64,000 bases of DNA from Ferruginibacter albus (GCF_020042285.1 NZ_CP083388.1:3312001-3376000); one strand, 5' to 3'. Counted from the stretch's first letter, positions 9,567-19,321 are shown. Made by a program: numbers and translations. Notes: generated by a model not told the origin, from the letters alone.

Positions 9567-10571
9567 ATGAAAAATCACCTACATCCGCTTATGAAAAAAG
9601 GCATATTTGCCTTGGCGCTATGTCTGTGCTTATTCACGAAATCTTTTTCTCAGCATTTTATTTTTGGTAACGAAAACTTTAAAGCAGAAGTTGGATTAAA
9701 CTTTGGTCCTACTTTTTTCTTAGGAGATCTCGGAGGCGGTAAAGGTTATGGAACCAAATTCGTAAAAGATATAAATCTCTCCGTAACTAAATTAATGAAA
9801 GGCGGCTTTGTTTCGGTATATCCGAATAATTGGCTGGGCTTTCGATTGGCAGGTCAATACACTTATGTTGAAGGAAGAGATGACCTGATCCATAATTATG
9901 GTTCTGATGAACTGTATCGTAAACAACGGAATCTTGATTTTAAATCTGATATCTGGGAAGTATACGGAGCAGTGGAATTATTTCCTTTAATGTTAATGCA
10001 TCAAAACATGGGAGATGACTATGCGCCCAGATTACGCCCTTATTTATTTGCAGGTGTCGGTGCTTTTCATTTTAACCCGGTAGGCTCATTGACTAACCCG
10101 GATGGAAGCACCACCTGGTATGATCTTAAACCATTGCATACAGAAGGTGAAGGCTTTGCGGAATATCCCGACAGAAAGGAATATAGTCTTACGCAAATGA
10201 ACATTCCGTATGGAGGTGGCTTAAAATATTTTGTATCAGACAGAACAAATATTAGTTTGGAAGTTTTGTACCGGAAAACTTTTACGGATTATATAGATGA
10301 TGTAAGTACATACTATATAGATCCTTCATTATTCGATAAATATCTTTCTCCGGCAGATGCAGCAATAGCAAAAAAGATAAATGATAAAACAGACGGGATA
10401 TATGTTGCAGGCTCGAGCAGGTATACGCCTGGAGTACAAAGAGGCAATCCGAACAATACGGATGCATATTTTTCGTTTCTATTTAAGATCGGCTTTCGTT
10501 TAGGACCCATTTACGAAAGCAGTTTCGAAAGAAGAGCAATGAGGCAGACAAGCTGCCCGCACAGATATTAA
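9567..10571 (+). CDS. Outer-membrane beta-barrel protein
   Basis: A 334-residue protein with a signal peptide (KGIFALALCLCLFTKSFSQ). The body has alternating amphipathic strands typical of a small outer-membrane barrel: AEVGLNFGPTFFLGDLGG, WLGFRLAGQYTYVEG, RPYLFAGVGAFHFNP, and a last strand before a short Arg-rich tail. It resembles the DUF6089-like barrels common in Chitinophagaceae, but I cannot confirm the family. Translation may start at the second Met (9591), which gives a more normal signal peptide. The following small secreted protein is 27 bases downstream and probably in the same operon. Confidence 0.75.
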   Translation: MKNHLHPLMKKGIFALALCLCLFTKSFSQHFIFGNENFKAEVGLNFGPTFFLGDLGGGKGYGTKFVKDINLSVTKLMKGGFVSVYPNNWLGFRLAGQYTYVEGRDDLIHNYGSDELYRKQRNLDFKSDIWEVYGAVELFPLMLMHQNMGDDYAPRLRPYLFAGVGAFHFNPVGSLTNPDGSTTWYDLKPLHTEGEGFAEYPDRKEYSLTQMNIPYGGGLKYFVSDRTNISLEVLYRKTFTDYIDDVSTYYIDPSLFDKYLSPADAAIAKKINDKTDGIYVAGSSRYTPGVQRGNPNNTDAYFSFLFKIGFRLGPIYESSFERRAMRQTSCPHRY

Positions 10572-10598
10572 GATCCGTACCCTACAAAACTGTAAACT

Positions 10599-10979
10599 AT
10601 GAAACAGAAATTTCATGCAAATCAAGCCGTTTCAAAAGTTATAATACTTATTACGTGCTTTTTGCTGGTAATGATTTACAACCGCTCAAAAGCGGGCGAT
10701 CACGACCCGGTTTTCACAAAAACAAGTTTAAAAAAATCTGCTGTTTTATTTAAGCAAAACGCAGATAGAAAAGAATTGACCGTATTGGTAAAGGCAGATA
10801 TTGCCTCCCCATTACAACTGTATTTCTTTTCAGCTGATGGCACTTTGATCAAACAAATAGCCATCAACAAAGAAACTGAAACAACGCTGACAGACTTACA
10901 AAAAGGAACGTACTTGTACCAATGTTTCAGCAACGATTATCAGTTACAAAGCGGAAAGCTAACCCTGGAATATAAATAA
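10599..10979 (+). CDS. Small secreted protein with a sorting-domain-like fold
   Basis: A 126-residue protein with an N-terminal hydrophobic segment (about 12-28) and no recognised enzyme motif. Its last ~70 residues read like the C-terminal domain of T9SS cargo (PLQLYFFSADGTLIKQI, then LQKGTYLYQCF and GKLTLEYK), but with almost no passenger before it. It could be a small surface protein or a partner of the barrel encoded just upstream. The family is unknown to me. Confidence 0.6.
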   Translation: MKQKFHANQAVSKVIILITCFLLVMIYNRSKAGDHDPVFTKTSLKKSAVLFKQNADRKELTVLVKADIASPLQLYFFSADGTLIKQIAINKETETTLTDLQKGTYLYQCFSNDYQLQSGKLTLEYK

Positions 10980-11153
10980 TAAACAACCCGTACCCTAAGT
11001 AGTTTTTGGCAAAGCGATCTAACAGAAGTTAAACCCCCGGGAACAAACGATGTACATTCTTGTACGATGAATGATGCCCCTGAAACCACAATTTTAAAAG
11101 ACTTCGTTAACATCCTTTGCCAATTATTTTTTTTGACCTATGATCCTTGTACT

Positions 11154-11181
11154 ATTAAATATTGTGGAATTTATACTGATG
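11154..11181. repeat. Degenerate copy of the TATTGTGGAGTTTATCCTGAGG repeat
   Basis: AAATATTGTGGAATTTATAC followed by TGATG matches the copies at 52502-52527 and (inverted) 55227-55250 with a few changes. The surrounding 10980-11254 stretch (275 bases) otherwise holds no gene that I can support. Confidence 0.5.
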
Positions 11182-11254
11182 TATAGAATGTCTATCAATT
11201 CTACATTTTCATTATACTTTAGCAAGCCTTTAGATAAATAAAGCTAGAGAATTT

Positions 11255-14119
11255 CTATTTTAATTCTTCTTTCAGATACAATCCTGTATAACTTTCTTTT
11301 ACTTTAATCAGATCTTCCGGAAGCCCTTCAAACAAAACCTGTCCGCCACCATCGCCGCCTTCAGGACCAATATCGATAATATGATCTGCTACTTTTATAA
11401 CATCCATATTATGCTCAATTACTAAAACGGTATTGCCTCTGTCAACCAACTTTGTGATAACATCTATCAAATGTTGTATATCCTGAAAATGCAGTCCTGT
11501 TGTAGGTTCATCCAGGATGTAAAAAGTTTTACCGGTATCTTTCTTTCCTAATTCTGTACTTAGTTTTACACGTTGTGCTTCGCCGCCGCTCAATGTTACA
11601 GCACTTTGCCCAAGTGTTATATAGCCAAGCCCTACCTCTTGCAATACTTTTATTTTACGATAGATAAAAGGCACAGGTTGAAAAAATTCAACCGCTTCAT
11701 CCACTGTCATATCCAGTACATCACTGATGGATTTTCCTTTGTAACGAATCTCTAATGTTTCTCTATTGTAACGTTTGCCATTACACTTTTCACAATGCAC
11801 ATAAACGTCGGGCAAAAAATTCATTTCGATCACACGCATACCGCCGCCTTCGCAAACATCACATCTTCCGGATTTTACATTAAATGAAAAACGCCCTGCA
11901 TTGTAACCCCGAATCTTTGCTTCAGGCACTGATGCAAACAATGTTCTTATATCCGTAAAGAAGCCGCAATAAGTTGCCGGATTGCTGCGTGGTGTTCGGC
12001 CGATCGGTGCCTGGTCTATTTCAATTACTTTGTCTATATTCTCCAAACCTTTGATGCTGCTATATTCTAAAGGCGTAGCTTTTGATCCGTAACAATAATG
12101 ACTTAATAACGGATACAGCGTATCATTGATCAAAGTAGATTTTCCGCTACCGCTTACACCTGTTACCAATATTAATTTTCCGAGAGGAAATTTTACACTG
12201 ACATTTTTAAGATTGTTCCCTTTTACTCCTTTCAGCTCAATAAATTTTCCGTTGCCTTTTCTTCTTTCTTTCGGCACTTCAATTTTTTTCTTGCCGTGTA
12301 AGTATTGTGCGGTATCAGAATTAGAATCTAAAACAGTTTGCGGTGTTCCTTGTGTTACAATTTGGCCGCCATACTTACCCGCACGTGGACCAATATCTAT
12401 TAAATGATCGGCAGCTAACATAATGTCCTTATCGTGTTCTACTACTAATACACTATTACCAATATCCCGCAGATTTTGCAGGGATGTTATCAATCGATGA
12501 TTATCTCTTTGATGCAAGCCAATGCTTGGTTCATCTAATACATAAGTAATGCCTTGTAATTGTGAGCCGATCTGCGTTGCTAAACGTATGCGCTGCGATT
12601 CGCCACCACTCAATGTTCTGGAAGGACGATTTAACATGAGATATGTTAATCCAACATCTAATAAAAACTGTAAGCGCTCTCTTATTTCTTTCAATACATC
12701 CTTAGCTATGGCATTTTGCTTGTCATCCAAACGCAATTCAACTCCATCAAACCAGGCAGCGAGGTTATCTAAATTCATATCGCTTAGCTCAGCAATATTT
12801 CTTTTATCGATCTTAAACCAGATGCTTTCTTTTTTCAGCCTTGTACCGCTACAAGTACCACAGGTTTTTAATTCCATAAACTGCTCTACCCAATCACGTA
12901 AATGATCGGTACTTGCAGGAGATGAAAACCAACGTTTCAACATTGGAACAATACCTTCATAACTGCCGGTGTAAAATTCAGGAACCGTTTCATCACTCAT
13001 GTCCATTTCCAGCTCAGGGTTAATTCCTTTATCACCGTGTAACAATAAATTCAATTGTGTTGGTGTTAGATCTTTTATCGGCTTATCTAAACTGATCTTA
13101 TTTTTCTTTGCAAAATCAACCACTTGCTTAAAAACACTTGCTTCTCTTTCTTCACCCAATGGTACAATGGCACCATCTCTTACACTTTTTGATTTATCCG
13201 GAATCACTTCATCCATATCGATCGTGTAAACATTTCCTAATCCTTTACAAACAGGACAAGCTCCATAGGGAGAGTTGAATGAAAAACTGTTAGGAGAAGG
13301 TTCTTCGTAACTGATGCCGGTATCTTCACACATTAATTGTTTACTGTAAACAGCCAATGTATCATCATCATTCAATAAAACAAACATGAGCTCTTTACCA
13401 ATTTGCAATGTTTTTTGTACGCTTTGGCTTAAGCGTACTTTCATATCATCGGTAACAGCCAACCTATCTACAACTACCTCTATATCGTGAATTTTATATC
13501 GATCTACCTGCATTTTTGGAGTAAGGTCTTTTACTTCTCCATCAATACGAACCTTTAAATATCCTTTCTTGCGAATGTCTTCAAAGAGTTCACGGTAATG
13601 CCCTTTACGTCCTCTTACCAAAGGAGCCAATAATGATATTTTTTTATCGCGGAATTTTTTAAAGATGTTCTCTACTATCTCTTCTTCACTAAACTTCACC
13701 ATTCGTTTGCCGGTATTGTAGCTGTACGCTTCTCCTACTCTTGCAAACAATAAGCGCAGAAAATCATATATTTCGGTAACGGTACCAACAGTGCTTCGTG
13801 GGTTTTTATTGGTGGTTTTTTGTTCGATGGAAATCACCGGGGAAAGTCCTGTTATCTTGTCTACATCCGGGCGCTCCATATCGCCAACAAACTGGCGGGC
13901 ATATGCCGAAAAGCTTTCCATATAACGGCGTTGCCCTTCATTATAAATAGTATCAAATGCCAGCGAAGATTTTCCACTACCGCTAACACCTGTAAACACT
14001 ACTAACTTGTTCTTCGGAATTTTAATATCGATATTCTTCAGGTTATGCTCCCTTGCACCAAACACTTCAATCAGATCATTTTGCTCTACCGGTTGCGAAG
14101 CCTTTTTTTCTTTTGCCAT
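11255..14119 (-). CDS. uvrA: UvrABC excinuclease subunit A
   Basis: DNA-damage recognition ATPase of nucleotide excision repair, 954 residues. Two ABC modules are visible, each with Walker A GVSGSGKS (about 45-52 and 640-647), signature LSGGE (LSGGESQRIRLATQIG and LSGGEAQRVKLSTELG) and Walker B (ITYVLDEPSIGLHQRD, TFYILDEPTTGLHFQD). Zinc-binding pairs CPVCKG/CGTCSG and CDVCEG/CEKCNG are intact. A TATCTTTG promoter element lies about 20 bases before the start codon. It is transcribed alone. Confidence 0.98.
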   Translation of the reverse strand: MAKEKKASQPVEQNDLIEVFGAREHNLKNIDIKIPKNKLVVFTGVSGSGKSSLAFDTIYNEGQRRYMESFSAYARQFVGDMERPDVDKITGLSPVISIEQKTTNKNPRSTVGTVTEIYDFLRLLFARVGEAYSYNTGKRMVKFSEEEIVENIFKKFRDKKISLLAPLVRGRKGHYRELFEDIRKKGYLKVRIDGEVKDLTPKMQVDRYKIHDIEVVVDRLAVTDDMKVRLSQSVQKTLQIGKELMFVLLNDDDTLAVYSKQLMCEDTGISYEEPSPNSFSFNSPYGACPVCKGLGNVYTIDMDEVIPDKSKSVRDGAIVPLGEEREASVFKQVVDFAKKNKISLDKPIKDLTPTQLNLLLHGDKGINPELEMDMSDETVPEFYTGSYEGIVPMLKRWFSSPASTDHLRDWVEQFMELKTCGTCSGTRLKKESIWFKIDKRNIAELSDMNLDNLAAWFDGVELRLDDKQNAIAKDVLKEIRERLQFLLDVGLTYLMLNRPSRTLSGGESQRIRLATQIGSQLQGITYVLDEPSIGLHQRDNHRLITSLQNLRDIGNSVLVVEHDKDIMLAADHLIDIGPRAGKYGGQIVTQGTPQTVLDSNSDTAQYLHGKKKIEVPKERRKGNGKFIELKGVKGNNLKNVSVKFPLGKLILVTGVSGSGKSTLINDTLYPLLSHYCYGSKATPLEYSSIKGLENIDKVIEIDQAPIGRTPRSNPATYCGFFTDIRTLFASVPEAKIRGYNAGRFSFNVKSGRCDVCEGGGMRVIEMNFLPDVYVHCEKCNGKRYNRETLEIRYKGKSISDVLDMTVDEAVEFFQPVPFIYRKIKVLQEVGLGYITLGQSAVTLSGGEAQRVKLSTELGKKDTGKTFYILDEPTTGLHFQDIQHLIDVITKLVDRGNTVLVIEHNMDVIKVADHIIDIGPEGGDGGGQVLFEGLPEDLIKVKESYTGLYLKEELK

Positions 14120-14137
14120 GCGTACTTACTATGTTAT

Positions 14138-14145
14138 CAAAGATA
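14138..14145 (-). promoter_or_regulatory. -7 element of uvrA
   Basis: TATCTTTG on the minus strand, 18 bases before the uvrA ATG. It matches TAnnTTTG; no clear -33 element. Confidence 0.5.
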
Positions 14146-14273
14146 CTAACAAGTAAGCGGGTTTAAAGTTTGAAGAAATAAAATAACAAATTCCAAAACC
14201 CAAGCTTCAAAATTTCCAATAAGGTAACCGTTGAATTAAAGGTGTTGGAATCTGCGCTCTGTTTGGCATTTAA

Positions 14274-14594
14274 CTATGCTTGTGCTGTTGGTCCGCCGAA
14301 TGTAAATGGAATTTCTACTGCTTCCATATCCTGGATAGTTCCATTTACTGCTTCAAACTTTTTAATGTTATCGGTAATGGCTTTCATAAAGCGCTTTGCA
14401 TGAAATGGCGTTAATACAATACGGCTTTTTACTTTGCTTTTTGGAGTACCGGGCATCACGTTCACAAAATCAATTACAAACTCTGCATGACTGTGTGTAA
14501 TAATAGCAAGGTTTGCATATTGCCCTTCGGACATTTCTTCAGAAATTTCTATATTGATTTGATTTGGCTGCGGTTCGTTCTTATTGTTGCTCAT
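14274..14594 (-). CDS. DUF3467 domain-containing protein
   Basis: A 106-residue protein with the hallmarks of DUF3467: GQYANLAIITHSHAEFVIDFVNVMPG followed by SRIVLTPFHAKRFMKAITDNIKKFE. The role of the family is unknown. It is small, soluble and common in Bacteroidota. It is transcribed from its own TATCTTTG element, between uvrA and the outer-membrane pair. Confidence 0.9.
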   Translation of the reverse strand: MSNNKNEPQPNQINIEISEEMSEGQYANLAIITHSHAEFVIDFVNVMPGTPKSKVKSRIVLTPFHAKRFMKAITDNIKKFEAVNGTIQDMEAVEIPFTFGGPTAQA

Positions 14595-14614
14595 AATTAT
14601 TTTTTAAAGGAGAA

Positions 14615-14622
14615 CAAAGATA
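14615..14622 (-). promoter_or_regulatory. -7 element of the DUF3467 gene
   Basis: TATCTTTG on the minus strand, 20 bases upstream of the ATG. Confidence 0.5.
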
Positions 14623-14672
14623 AGATTTCTGGCAGAGACAGCGAGAGGATGAAAGATATACGATCTTATATC

Positions 14673-16781
14673 CTAGAAACGATAAATCCCCTGTAGCGTA
14701 ACTTCTGACTTTGTGTTGCCTTGAATTATGTCGTAGCCGCTACCGATGGTGTTTTGATCCTTATAGATCAACTGTGCCCATCTTGCCCATAAAGAAAGTC
14801 GTTTGCTTACATCATAATTAAGATTGACATAATAACGATAGCCTTTACCATAAAAAACAGGAATGGAATAACCGTACAACACTGTATTCTCAAAGGCATA
14901 TATTCTTGAGTTATAACTATCTGTTTCAAAATATTGTAAACGTACACCACCACTTAGGCGGCTACCTTTAGGGTTATACAAAACATCCGCATACATTAAA
15001 AAGCCTGTTTCGGGCTCCGCATCTTCACTGGTTTTATACCAATCCGATTCCTGTCTTGCCCTAAATGTGATAACAGGTGATACTTTATAGCTTAGATCGA
15101 TGCGCCAGTTTTGTATGTTGGCAGGCAGAACAGGATTTAAAATAAGATCATCAGGATTATAGTTCTTGGGCTTGGTTTCCGAGCGGTAACGCATGTATAT
15201 CTGCAATTGCTTATTAGGTGTATAACTCACTTGTGCCTGGTAGTCGCTGCCTGTAGATGGAGCATCTACCAAAAACCGTAACCATGGAAACTTAAAAAAA
15301 TCTGCGTAAGCGCTTATTGTCCATGTTCTGTTAGGATGAATAGATATGCCGCTATAAAAGCCTTCTTCATTTTCAGGTGTAGAGCTTTCAATAAAAGGAT
15401 TGCCATAGATCGATTGATACGAAGGAGAAATATTCCGGTACAGGAAGCTCATATCAACCGTTGGATCAACACTGATCAATAATCCATCTACAAATGCATA
15501 ATGGTTGGTGCTGGTAGTGGCTGCTTCTCCAAAGAAATGCATGTTTCTGTAAGTATAACTATAATCCACGCTATAGTTGCCAAACTTATCTCCGATGGAG
15601 CGATATAAATTATAGGGTGCTGTTGAAAAAGAATCTGTGCCTTTTGCCAAAGCTGTACTAAATATATACCGTACTGCATTGATGCCTATATGAAAGTTAT
15701 CTTTATTGTACGATAAATTTCCACCAAAGCTTGTTTGCCCTATAACATTTTTATTTGCTAATTCTGTTTTGGTACGATGGTAGCCATCCACATCAATGCT
15801 TGAAAAATAATCATCTTGTGTTAGCGTGTCTGCACCGCTGTTAATGCTTCCATCTATTTTTCTGTAAGAACCAAATACCGTTGCTTCAAAATTATTTTTG
15901 CCTAATGTTATTCCTGCACCACGATTAAACAACACTTCACCCGGCGAGCTATAAGGCCGCAACACAGGTGATTGTCTTTTTATATTCATTACGTTGGCGG
16001 CACTTTTACCAAATGCCAGGCTTTGCCATTGTGTTAAACCTTGTCCCAGGTTCACTGTAAAATCGCCTAATGCCAATGCTTTTATAATACCGATATTTCT
16101 TGCAAATAAATGTGCGGAATAAAAATCAAATCCTTGCTTTTGACTTCCTTTAAATAATTCTTCACCCGCATCTTTCTCTGCCGTAAAACCGTACTGCAAT
16201 AAATTTTTGTAATTGTATTTATAGCGAAGCAATAGATGATCAGGTGAGCCGGGATAAATATGATCGCTGCTATCCCCTTTAGGGTAATCGGTATAACCTC
16301 TTGATTTTTCCAACACACGGGTTTCTCTTACCAATAAAGAACTGTTGCCGCCTTTAAATCGTTGCCCTAATGTTGCCAATACATCAGCATTTGTATTTAC
16401 AGTAACATAAGGAAGTATTTGAGCAATGGTGGCTACATCTAATGTGGGTATTGCCTGTAATTCATATATGCTGAGAAATTTGCCAAATACTTTTCTGTAA
16501 GAAATGATATTTTCAATTTGCAAAGGAGAAAGCAATTGCAAATCTTCCATTTCTTCTGCAGTGGCGGTATTTAAGTTTAAGCGATTGCGTGCATATTGGC
16601 GCAATAGCTGAATATAAGAATCATCTTCTGTTGCATTGTCGTCACTATTAGAAGTGGCGTTTTCTAATTGCTGATCCAATACAGGATTATCCTGCACATC
16701 CGGTATAGAATCTGCCACCTGTGCTTTTACACCGGAACCGGCTAAAAACAACACCAATAACAAACTATAAGCCCTTCTCAT
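14673..16781 (-). CDS. Helix-hairpin-helix plus outer-membrane barrel protein
   Basis: A 702-residue secreted protein (signal peptide RRAYSLLLVLFLAGSGVKAQ). After an acidic spacer comes a helix-hairpin-helix-like region of the ComEA type (LNLNTATAEEMEDLQLLSPLQIENIISYRKVFGKFLSIYELQAI, quoted in pieces: LNLNTATAEEMEDL and FLSIYELQAIPTL). The remaining ~550 residues are repeated beta-hairpins with aromatic ends (SYTYRNMHFFGEAATTS, VSYTPNKQLQIYMRYRSET), ending in a final strand with terminal Phe, as in outer-membrane barrels. The start is the ATG at 16781; it overlaps the end of the upstream gene by 17 bases, which suggests translational coupling. The function of this Bacteroidota family is unknown. 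Confidence 0.8.
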   Translation of the reverse strand: MRRAYSLLLVLFLAGSGVKAQVADSIPDVQDNPVLDQQLENATSNSDDNATEDDSYIQLLRQYARNRLNLNTATAEEMEDLQLLSPLQIENIISYRKVFGKFLSIYELQAIPTLDVATIAQILPYVTVNTNADVLATLGQRFKGGNSSLLVRETRVLEKSRGYTDYPKGDSSDHIYPGSPDHLLLRYKYNYKNLLQYGFTAEKDAGEELFKGSQKQGFDFYSAHLFARNIGIIKALALGDFTVNLGQGLTQWQSLAFGKSAANVMNIKRQSPVLRPYSSPGEVLFNRGAGITLGKNNFEATVFGSYRKIDGSINSGADTLTQDDYFSSIDVDGYHRTKTELANKNVIGQTSFGGNLSYNKDNFHIGINAVRYIFSTALAKGTDSFSTAPYNLYRSIGDKFGNYSVDYSYTYRNMHFFGEAATTSTNHYAFVDGLLISVDPTVDMSFLYRNISPSYQSIYGNPFIESSTPENEEGFYSGISIHPNRTWTISAYADFFKFPWLRFLVDAPSTGSDYQAQVSYTPNKQLQIYMRYRSETKPKNYNPDDLILNPVLPANIQNWRIDLSYKVSPVITFRARQESDWYKTSEDAEPETGFLMYADVLYNPKGSRLSGGVRLQYFETDSYNSRIYAFENTVLYGYSIPVFYGKGYRYYVNLNYDVSKRLSLWARWAQLIYKDQNTIGSGYDIIQGNTKSEVTLQGIYRF

Positions 16782-17604
16782 CTTTCTTTTTACCAAAATT
16801 TGCAATGAATAATAAACCCGGGGATAATCCTAATTGCGGGTGAAAACTACAACTGACATCTAACCGGTAATTGCTCCAGCCAACTCCGGCGCCGGCATAA
16901 TAACTCGATGTACCCGAAGAAATGCCTGCCCGTGCAAAAAATATTTTATCAAACTGGTATTGTACTCCTGAATTGACATTAATGGGATAACCCTCTTCTT
17001 TCACTGCTTCCATGCTTATATAAAACTGGTTGGACGGTTCGTAACCCAATCCAAAAGAATAGGCAGAGGTTAATTTTTCATCTCCTTTAGAAAAGCTTCC
17101 TCCTACTGGATTATAAATATGAATACCTGCATTTAGCTGGTCGGTTAAATGTGCAATGGCACCGGCTTCAAAATTAATAGCACTGTTACTTCCGTAACTC
17201 GTTATGCTATACCCGTAATAATTAAACTGAATACCTACATCCAGGTTTTTGCCTAAGCTTCTTGCATAGGCTACTCCAAGCTGGTTTTCATTATAATCGG
17301 AGAAACCTGCATACTTAAGATCTATACCAAAATTCCCTTTGGACGTTGCAAATGCTGCAGCAGCTGTATATACACTTGTTTCCTGTAGCATAAATCTTCT
17401 TTCACCATACACACCTACGGAAACATCTTTTTGTTGTGCCAATGCTGCCTGGTTATTTGTAAAAGAAAACACATCCGTGTGCTGCGTGCTATATGCACTT
17501 AATCCAAGATAGATCGCAGAGATCGGCTCTCGTAACGATTGTGCAGATATTATAACGGGAATAAACAGCAGTCCAAGCAAGGGGTAAAACGCAAATTTTC
17601 TCAA
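16765..17604 (-). CDS. PorV/PorQ-like outer-membrane protein
   Basis: About 279 residues with a signal peptide (LRKFAFYPLLGLLFIPVIISAQS) followed by a FadL/PorV-like barrel: NNQAALAQQKDVSVGVYGERRFM, GVAYARSLGKNLDVGIQFNYYG and a C-terminal strand before a Lys-rich tail. I place the start at a TTG at 17604, because AAAAGGA lies six bases before it and the signal peptide begins there; the frame also has a TTG at 17658 with no such site. It overlaps the next gene by 17 bases. PorQ/PorV proteins serve T9SS in other Bacteroidota, but assignment to that role is inference. Confidence 0.7.
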   Translation of the reverse strand: MRKFAFYPLLGLLFIPVIISAQSLREPISAIYLGLSAYSTQHTDVFSFTNNQAALAQQKDVSVGVYGERRFMLQETSVYTAAAAFATSKGNFGIDLKYAGFSDYNENQLGVAYARSLGKNLDVGIQFNYYGYSITSYGSNSAINFEAGAIAHLTDQLNAGIHIYNPVGGSFSKGDEKLTSAYSFGLGYEPSNQFYISMEAVKEEGYPINVNSGVQYQFDKIFFARAGISSGTSSYYAGAGVGWSNYRLDVSCSFHPQLGLSPGLLFIANFGKKKDEKGL

Positions 17605-17610
17605 AACAGT

Positions 17611-17617
17611 TCCTTTT
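17611..17617 (-). promoter_or_regulatory. Shine-Dalgarno sequence deciding a TTG start
   Basis: AAAAGGA on the minus strand, six bases before the TTG at 17604. Such sites are rare in this window, so this one is informative. Confidence 0.6.
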
Positions 17618-17675
17618 AGTAGTGACAAGATAAGATAAATACTTAATTGAAAATACAATGCCCGTCAAATCTTAG

Positions 17676-17683
17676 TAATTTTG
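17676..17683 (+). promoter_or_regulatory. -7 element abutting folD
   Basis: TAATTTTG matches TAnnTTTG and ends only four bases before the folD ATG, so the transcript would have almost no leader. Confidence 0.5.
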
Positions 17684-17687
17684 CGCC

Positions 17688-18560
17688 ATGCAATTATTAG
17701 ATGGAAAACTCGTATCGCAGTCAATAAAAGATTCACTAAAAACAAAACTCATTGAAGCGCAGTCCAAAGGCGCTAAAATACCGCACCTGGCAGCAATACT
17801 GGTAGGTAATAACGGCGCCAGTGAAACATATGTAGCCAGTAAAGTTAAAAACTGTGCTGAAATTGGTTTCAAAAGCACGCTTATACGTTTAGAAGAAAGT
17901 ATTGACGAGGAAAAATTGATCGACGCCATTCAACAATTAAATGCCGACAATGACATTGATGGTATATTGGTTCAATTGCCTTTACCCAAACACATCAACG
18001 AAGAAAAAATAATCAATGTTATTCATCCGGGTAAAGATGTAGATGGATTTCACCCCATAAGCGTTGGAAAATTAGTACAGGGCTTACCAACCTTTGTGTC
18101 TGCAACACCTTATGGAATAATGTTGATGTTGGAACATTACAATATTGAAACCAAAGGAAAACATGCTGTAGTAATAGGAAGAAGTAATATTGTGGGTCGT
18201 CCCGCAAGTATTTTATTAAGCAGGAATACCAACCCGGGAAACTGTACCGTTACACTATGCCATAGTCATACCAAAAACTTAAAAGAGCTTTGTTTGCAGG
18301 CAGATATAATTGTAGCAGCATTGGGCAAACCTGGCTTTTTAACTGCTGACATGGTAAAAGAAAATGCAGTAGTGGTAGATGTAGGAATAACAAGGGTTCC
18401 TGATGCTGCAAAAAAATCGGGCTTTGCTATTAAGGGCGATGTAGACTTTGCCAATGTTGCACCTAAATGCAGTTATATTACTCCTGTTCCCGGTGGCGTT
18501 GGATTAATGACCATTGCGGCATTGCTGATGAATACATACAATGCTTCGTTACAGAAATAA
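17688..18560 (+). CDS. folD: Bifunctional methylenetetrahydrofolate dehydrogenase/cyclohydrolase
   Basis: Interconverts 5,10-methylene- and 10-formyl-tetrahydrofolate in one-carbon metabolism. The 290 residues have the usual length and motifs: [16 protein letters not shown] with the catalytic Lys, [13 protein letters not shown], the dinucleotide-binding [13 protein letters not shown], and [13 protein letters not shown] near the end. The ATG at 17688 follows a -7 box directly. queE is next on the same strand after 80 bases. Confidence 0.97.
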   Translation: MQLLDGKLVSQSIKDSLKTKLIEAQSKGAKIPHLAAILVGNNGASETYVASKVKNCAEIGFKSTLIRLEESIDEEKLIDAIQQLNADNDIDGILVQLPLPKHINEEKIINVIHPGKDVDGFHPISVGKLVQGLPTFVSATPYGIMLMLEHYNIETKGKHAVVIGRSNIVGRPASILLSRNTNPGNCTVTLCHSHTKNLKELCLQADIIVAALGKPGFLTADMVKENAVVVDVGITRVPDAAKKSGFAIKGDVDFANVAPKCSYITPVPGGVGLMTIAALLMNTYNASLQK

Positions 18561-18640
18561 AATATTATAGAACACTGATAAAGGGGATAATTATGATCAG
18601 CTCATTATTATTATAGAATTAGTGTTTCACTTTTTATCAA

Positions 18641-19321
18641 TTGAAGAAAATAAAATTGGAAGTTGCAACCACGATATCATTACCAGTAATGGAACACTTC
18701 TACACCATCCAGGGTGAAGGTTACCATCAAGGCAAAGCGGCTTATTTTATCCGCCTTGGCGGCTGCGACGTAGGTTGTGTTTGGTGTGACGTAAAAGACA
18801 GTTGGGATGCAACAAAGCATCCCGTATTGGATATTGATGAACTGATATCGAATATTGAAAAAGATATCAAACGTCAAACGTCAGAGGTGAGACATGAAGT
18901 TGATCTTACTTCTCACGTTTCTCCTATTGCAGTCATAACCGGTGGCGAACCATTATTGCATGATCTAACCTATCTCACATCGGCTTTAAAAGAAAAAGGT
19001 TTTCAAACAAACATTGAAACGTCCGGCTCTTCGCCGTTAAGCGGCACATGGGATTGGATCTGTTTATCACCTAAAAAATTTAAAGCACCATTAAACGAAG
19101 TAGTTGCAGCAGCCAATGAATTAAAAGTAGTCATCTTCAATAAATCGGATTTTGATTGGGCTGAAAAATATGCCGCATTGGTTTCACCAACTTGTAAATT
19201 ATACCTTCAACCCGAATGGGATAAAGCCGCTGTTATCACTCCACTTATTATTGACTATGTTAAAGCCCATCCAAAATGGGAACTGTCTTTACAGATACAT
19301 AAATACATTAACGTACCTTAG
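18641..19321 (+). CDS. queE: 7-carboxy-7-deazaguanine synthase, with an in-frame repeat insertion
   Basis: Radical SAM enzyme of the queuosine/7-deazaguanine pathway. Seen: MEHFYTIQGEGYHQGKAAYF, the variant cluster motif GGCDVGCVWCDVKDSW (Cys residues spaced C-x3-C-x2-C), VITGGEPLL (98-106) and ETSGSSPLSG. The start is the TTG at 18641; an internal ATG at 18689 would cut the family's LPVMEHF lead. Residues about 77-94 (18869-18926) are coded by a copy of a dispersed inverted repeat also seen between genes at 9400-9424. It falls in the loop before the strand leading to GGEP, so the enzyme is probably still active. queA, a later enzyme of the pathway, lies 11 kb away. Confidence 0.93.
   Translation: MKKIKLEVATTISLPVMEHFYTIQGEGYHQGKAAYFIRLGGCDVGCVWCDVKDSWDATKHPVLDIDELISNIEKDIKRQTSEVRHEVDLTSHVSPIAVITGGEPLLHDLTYLTSALKEKGFQTNIETSGSSPLSGTWDWICLSPKKFKAPLNEVVAAANELKVVIFNKSDFDWAEKYAALVSPTCKLYLQPEWDKAAVITPLIIDYVKAHPKWELSLQIHKYINVP
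18869..18926. repeat. Dispersed repeat captured inside queE
   Basis: Words CGTCAAACGTCAGAGGTGAG, GACATGAAG and the opposite arm CTTCTCACG form an imperfect inverted repeat. GTGAGACATGAA is shared with the intergenic copy at 9400-9424 (minus strand). Confidence 0.65.

Noticed and set aside
10575..10997. Ten-base direct repeat CCGTACCCTA on both sides of the small gene at 10599
   Set aside because: Only ten bases, no inverted ends or target-site features, so no ground to call an insertion.
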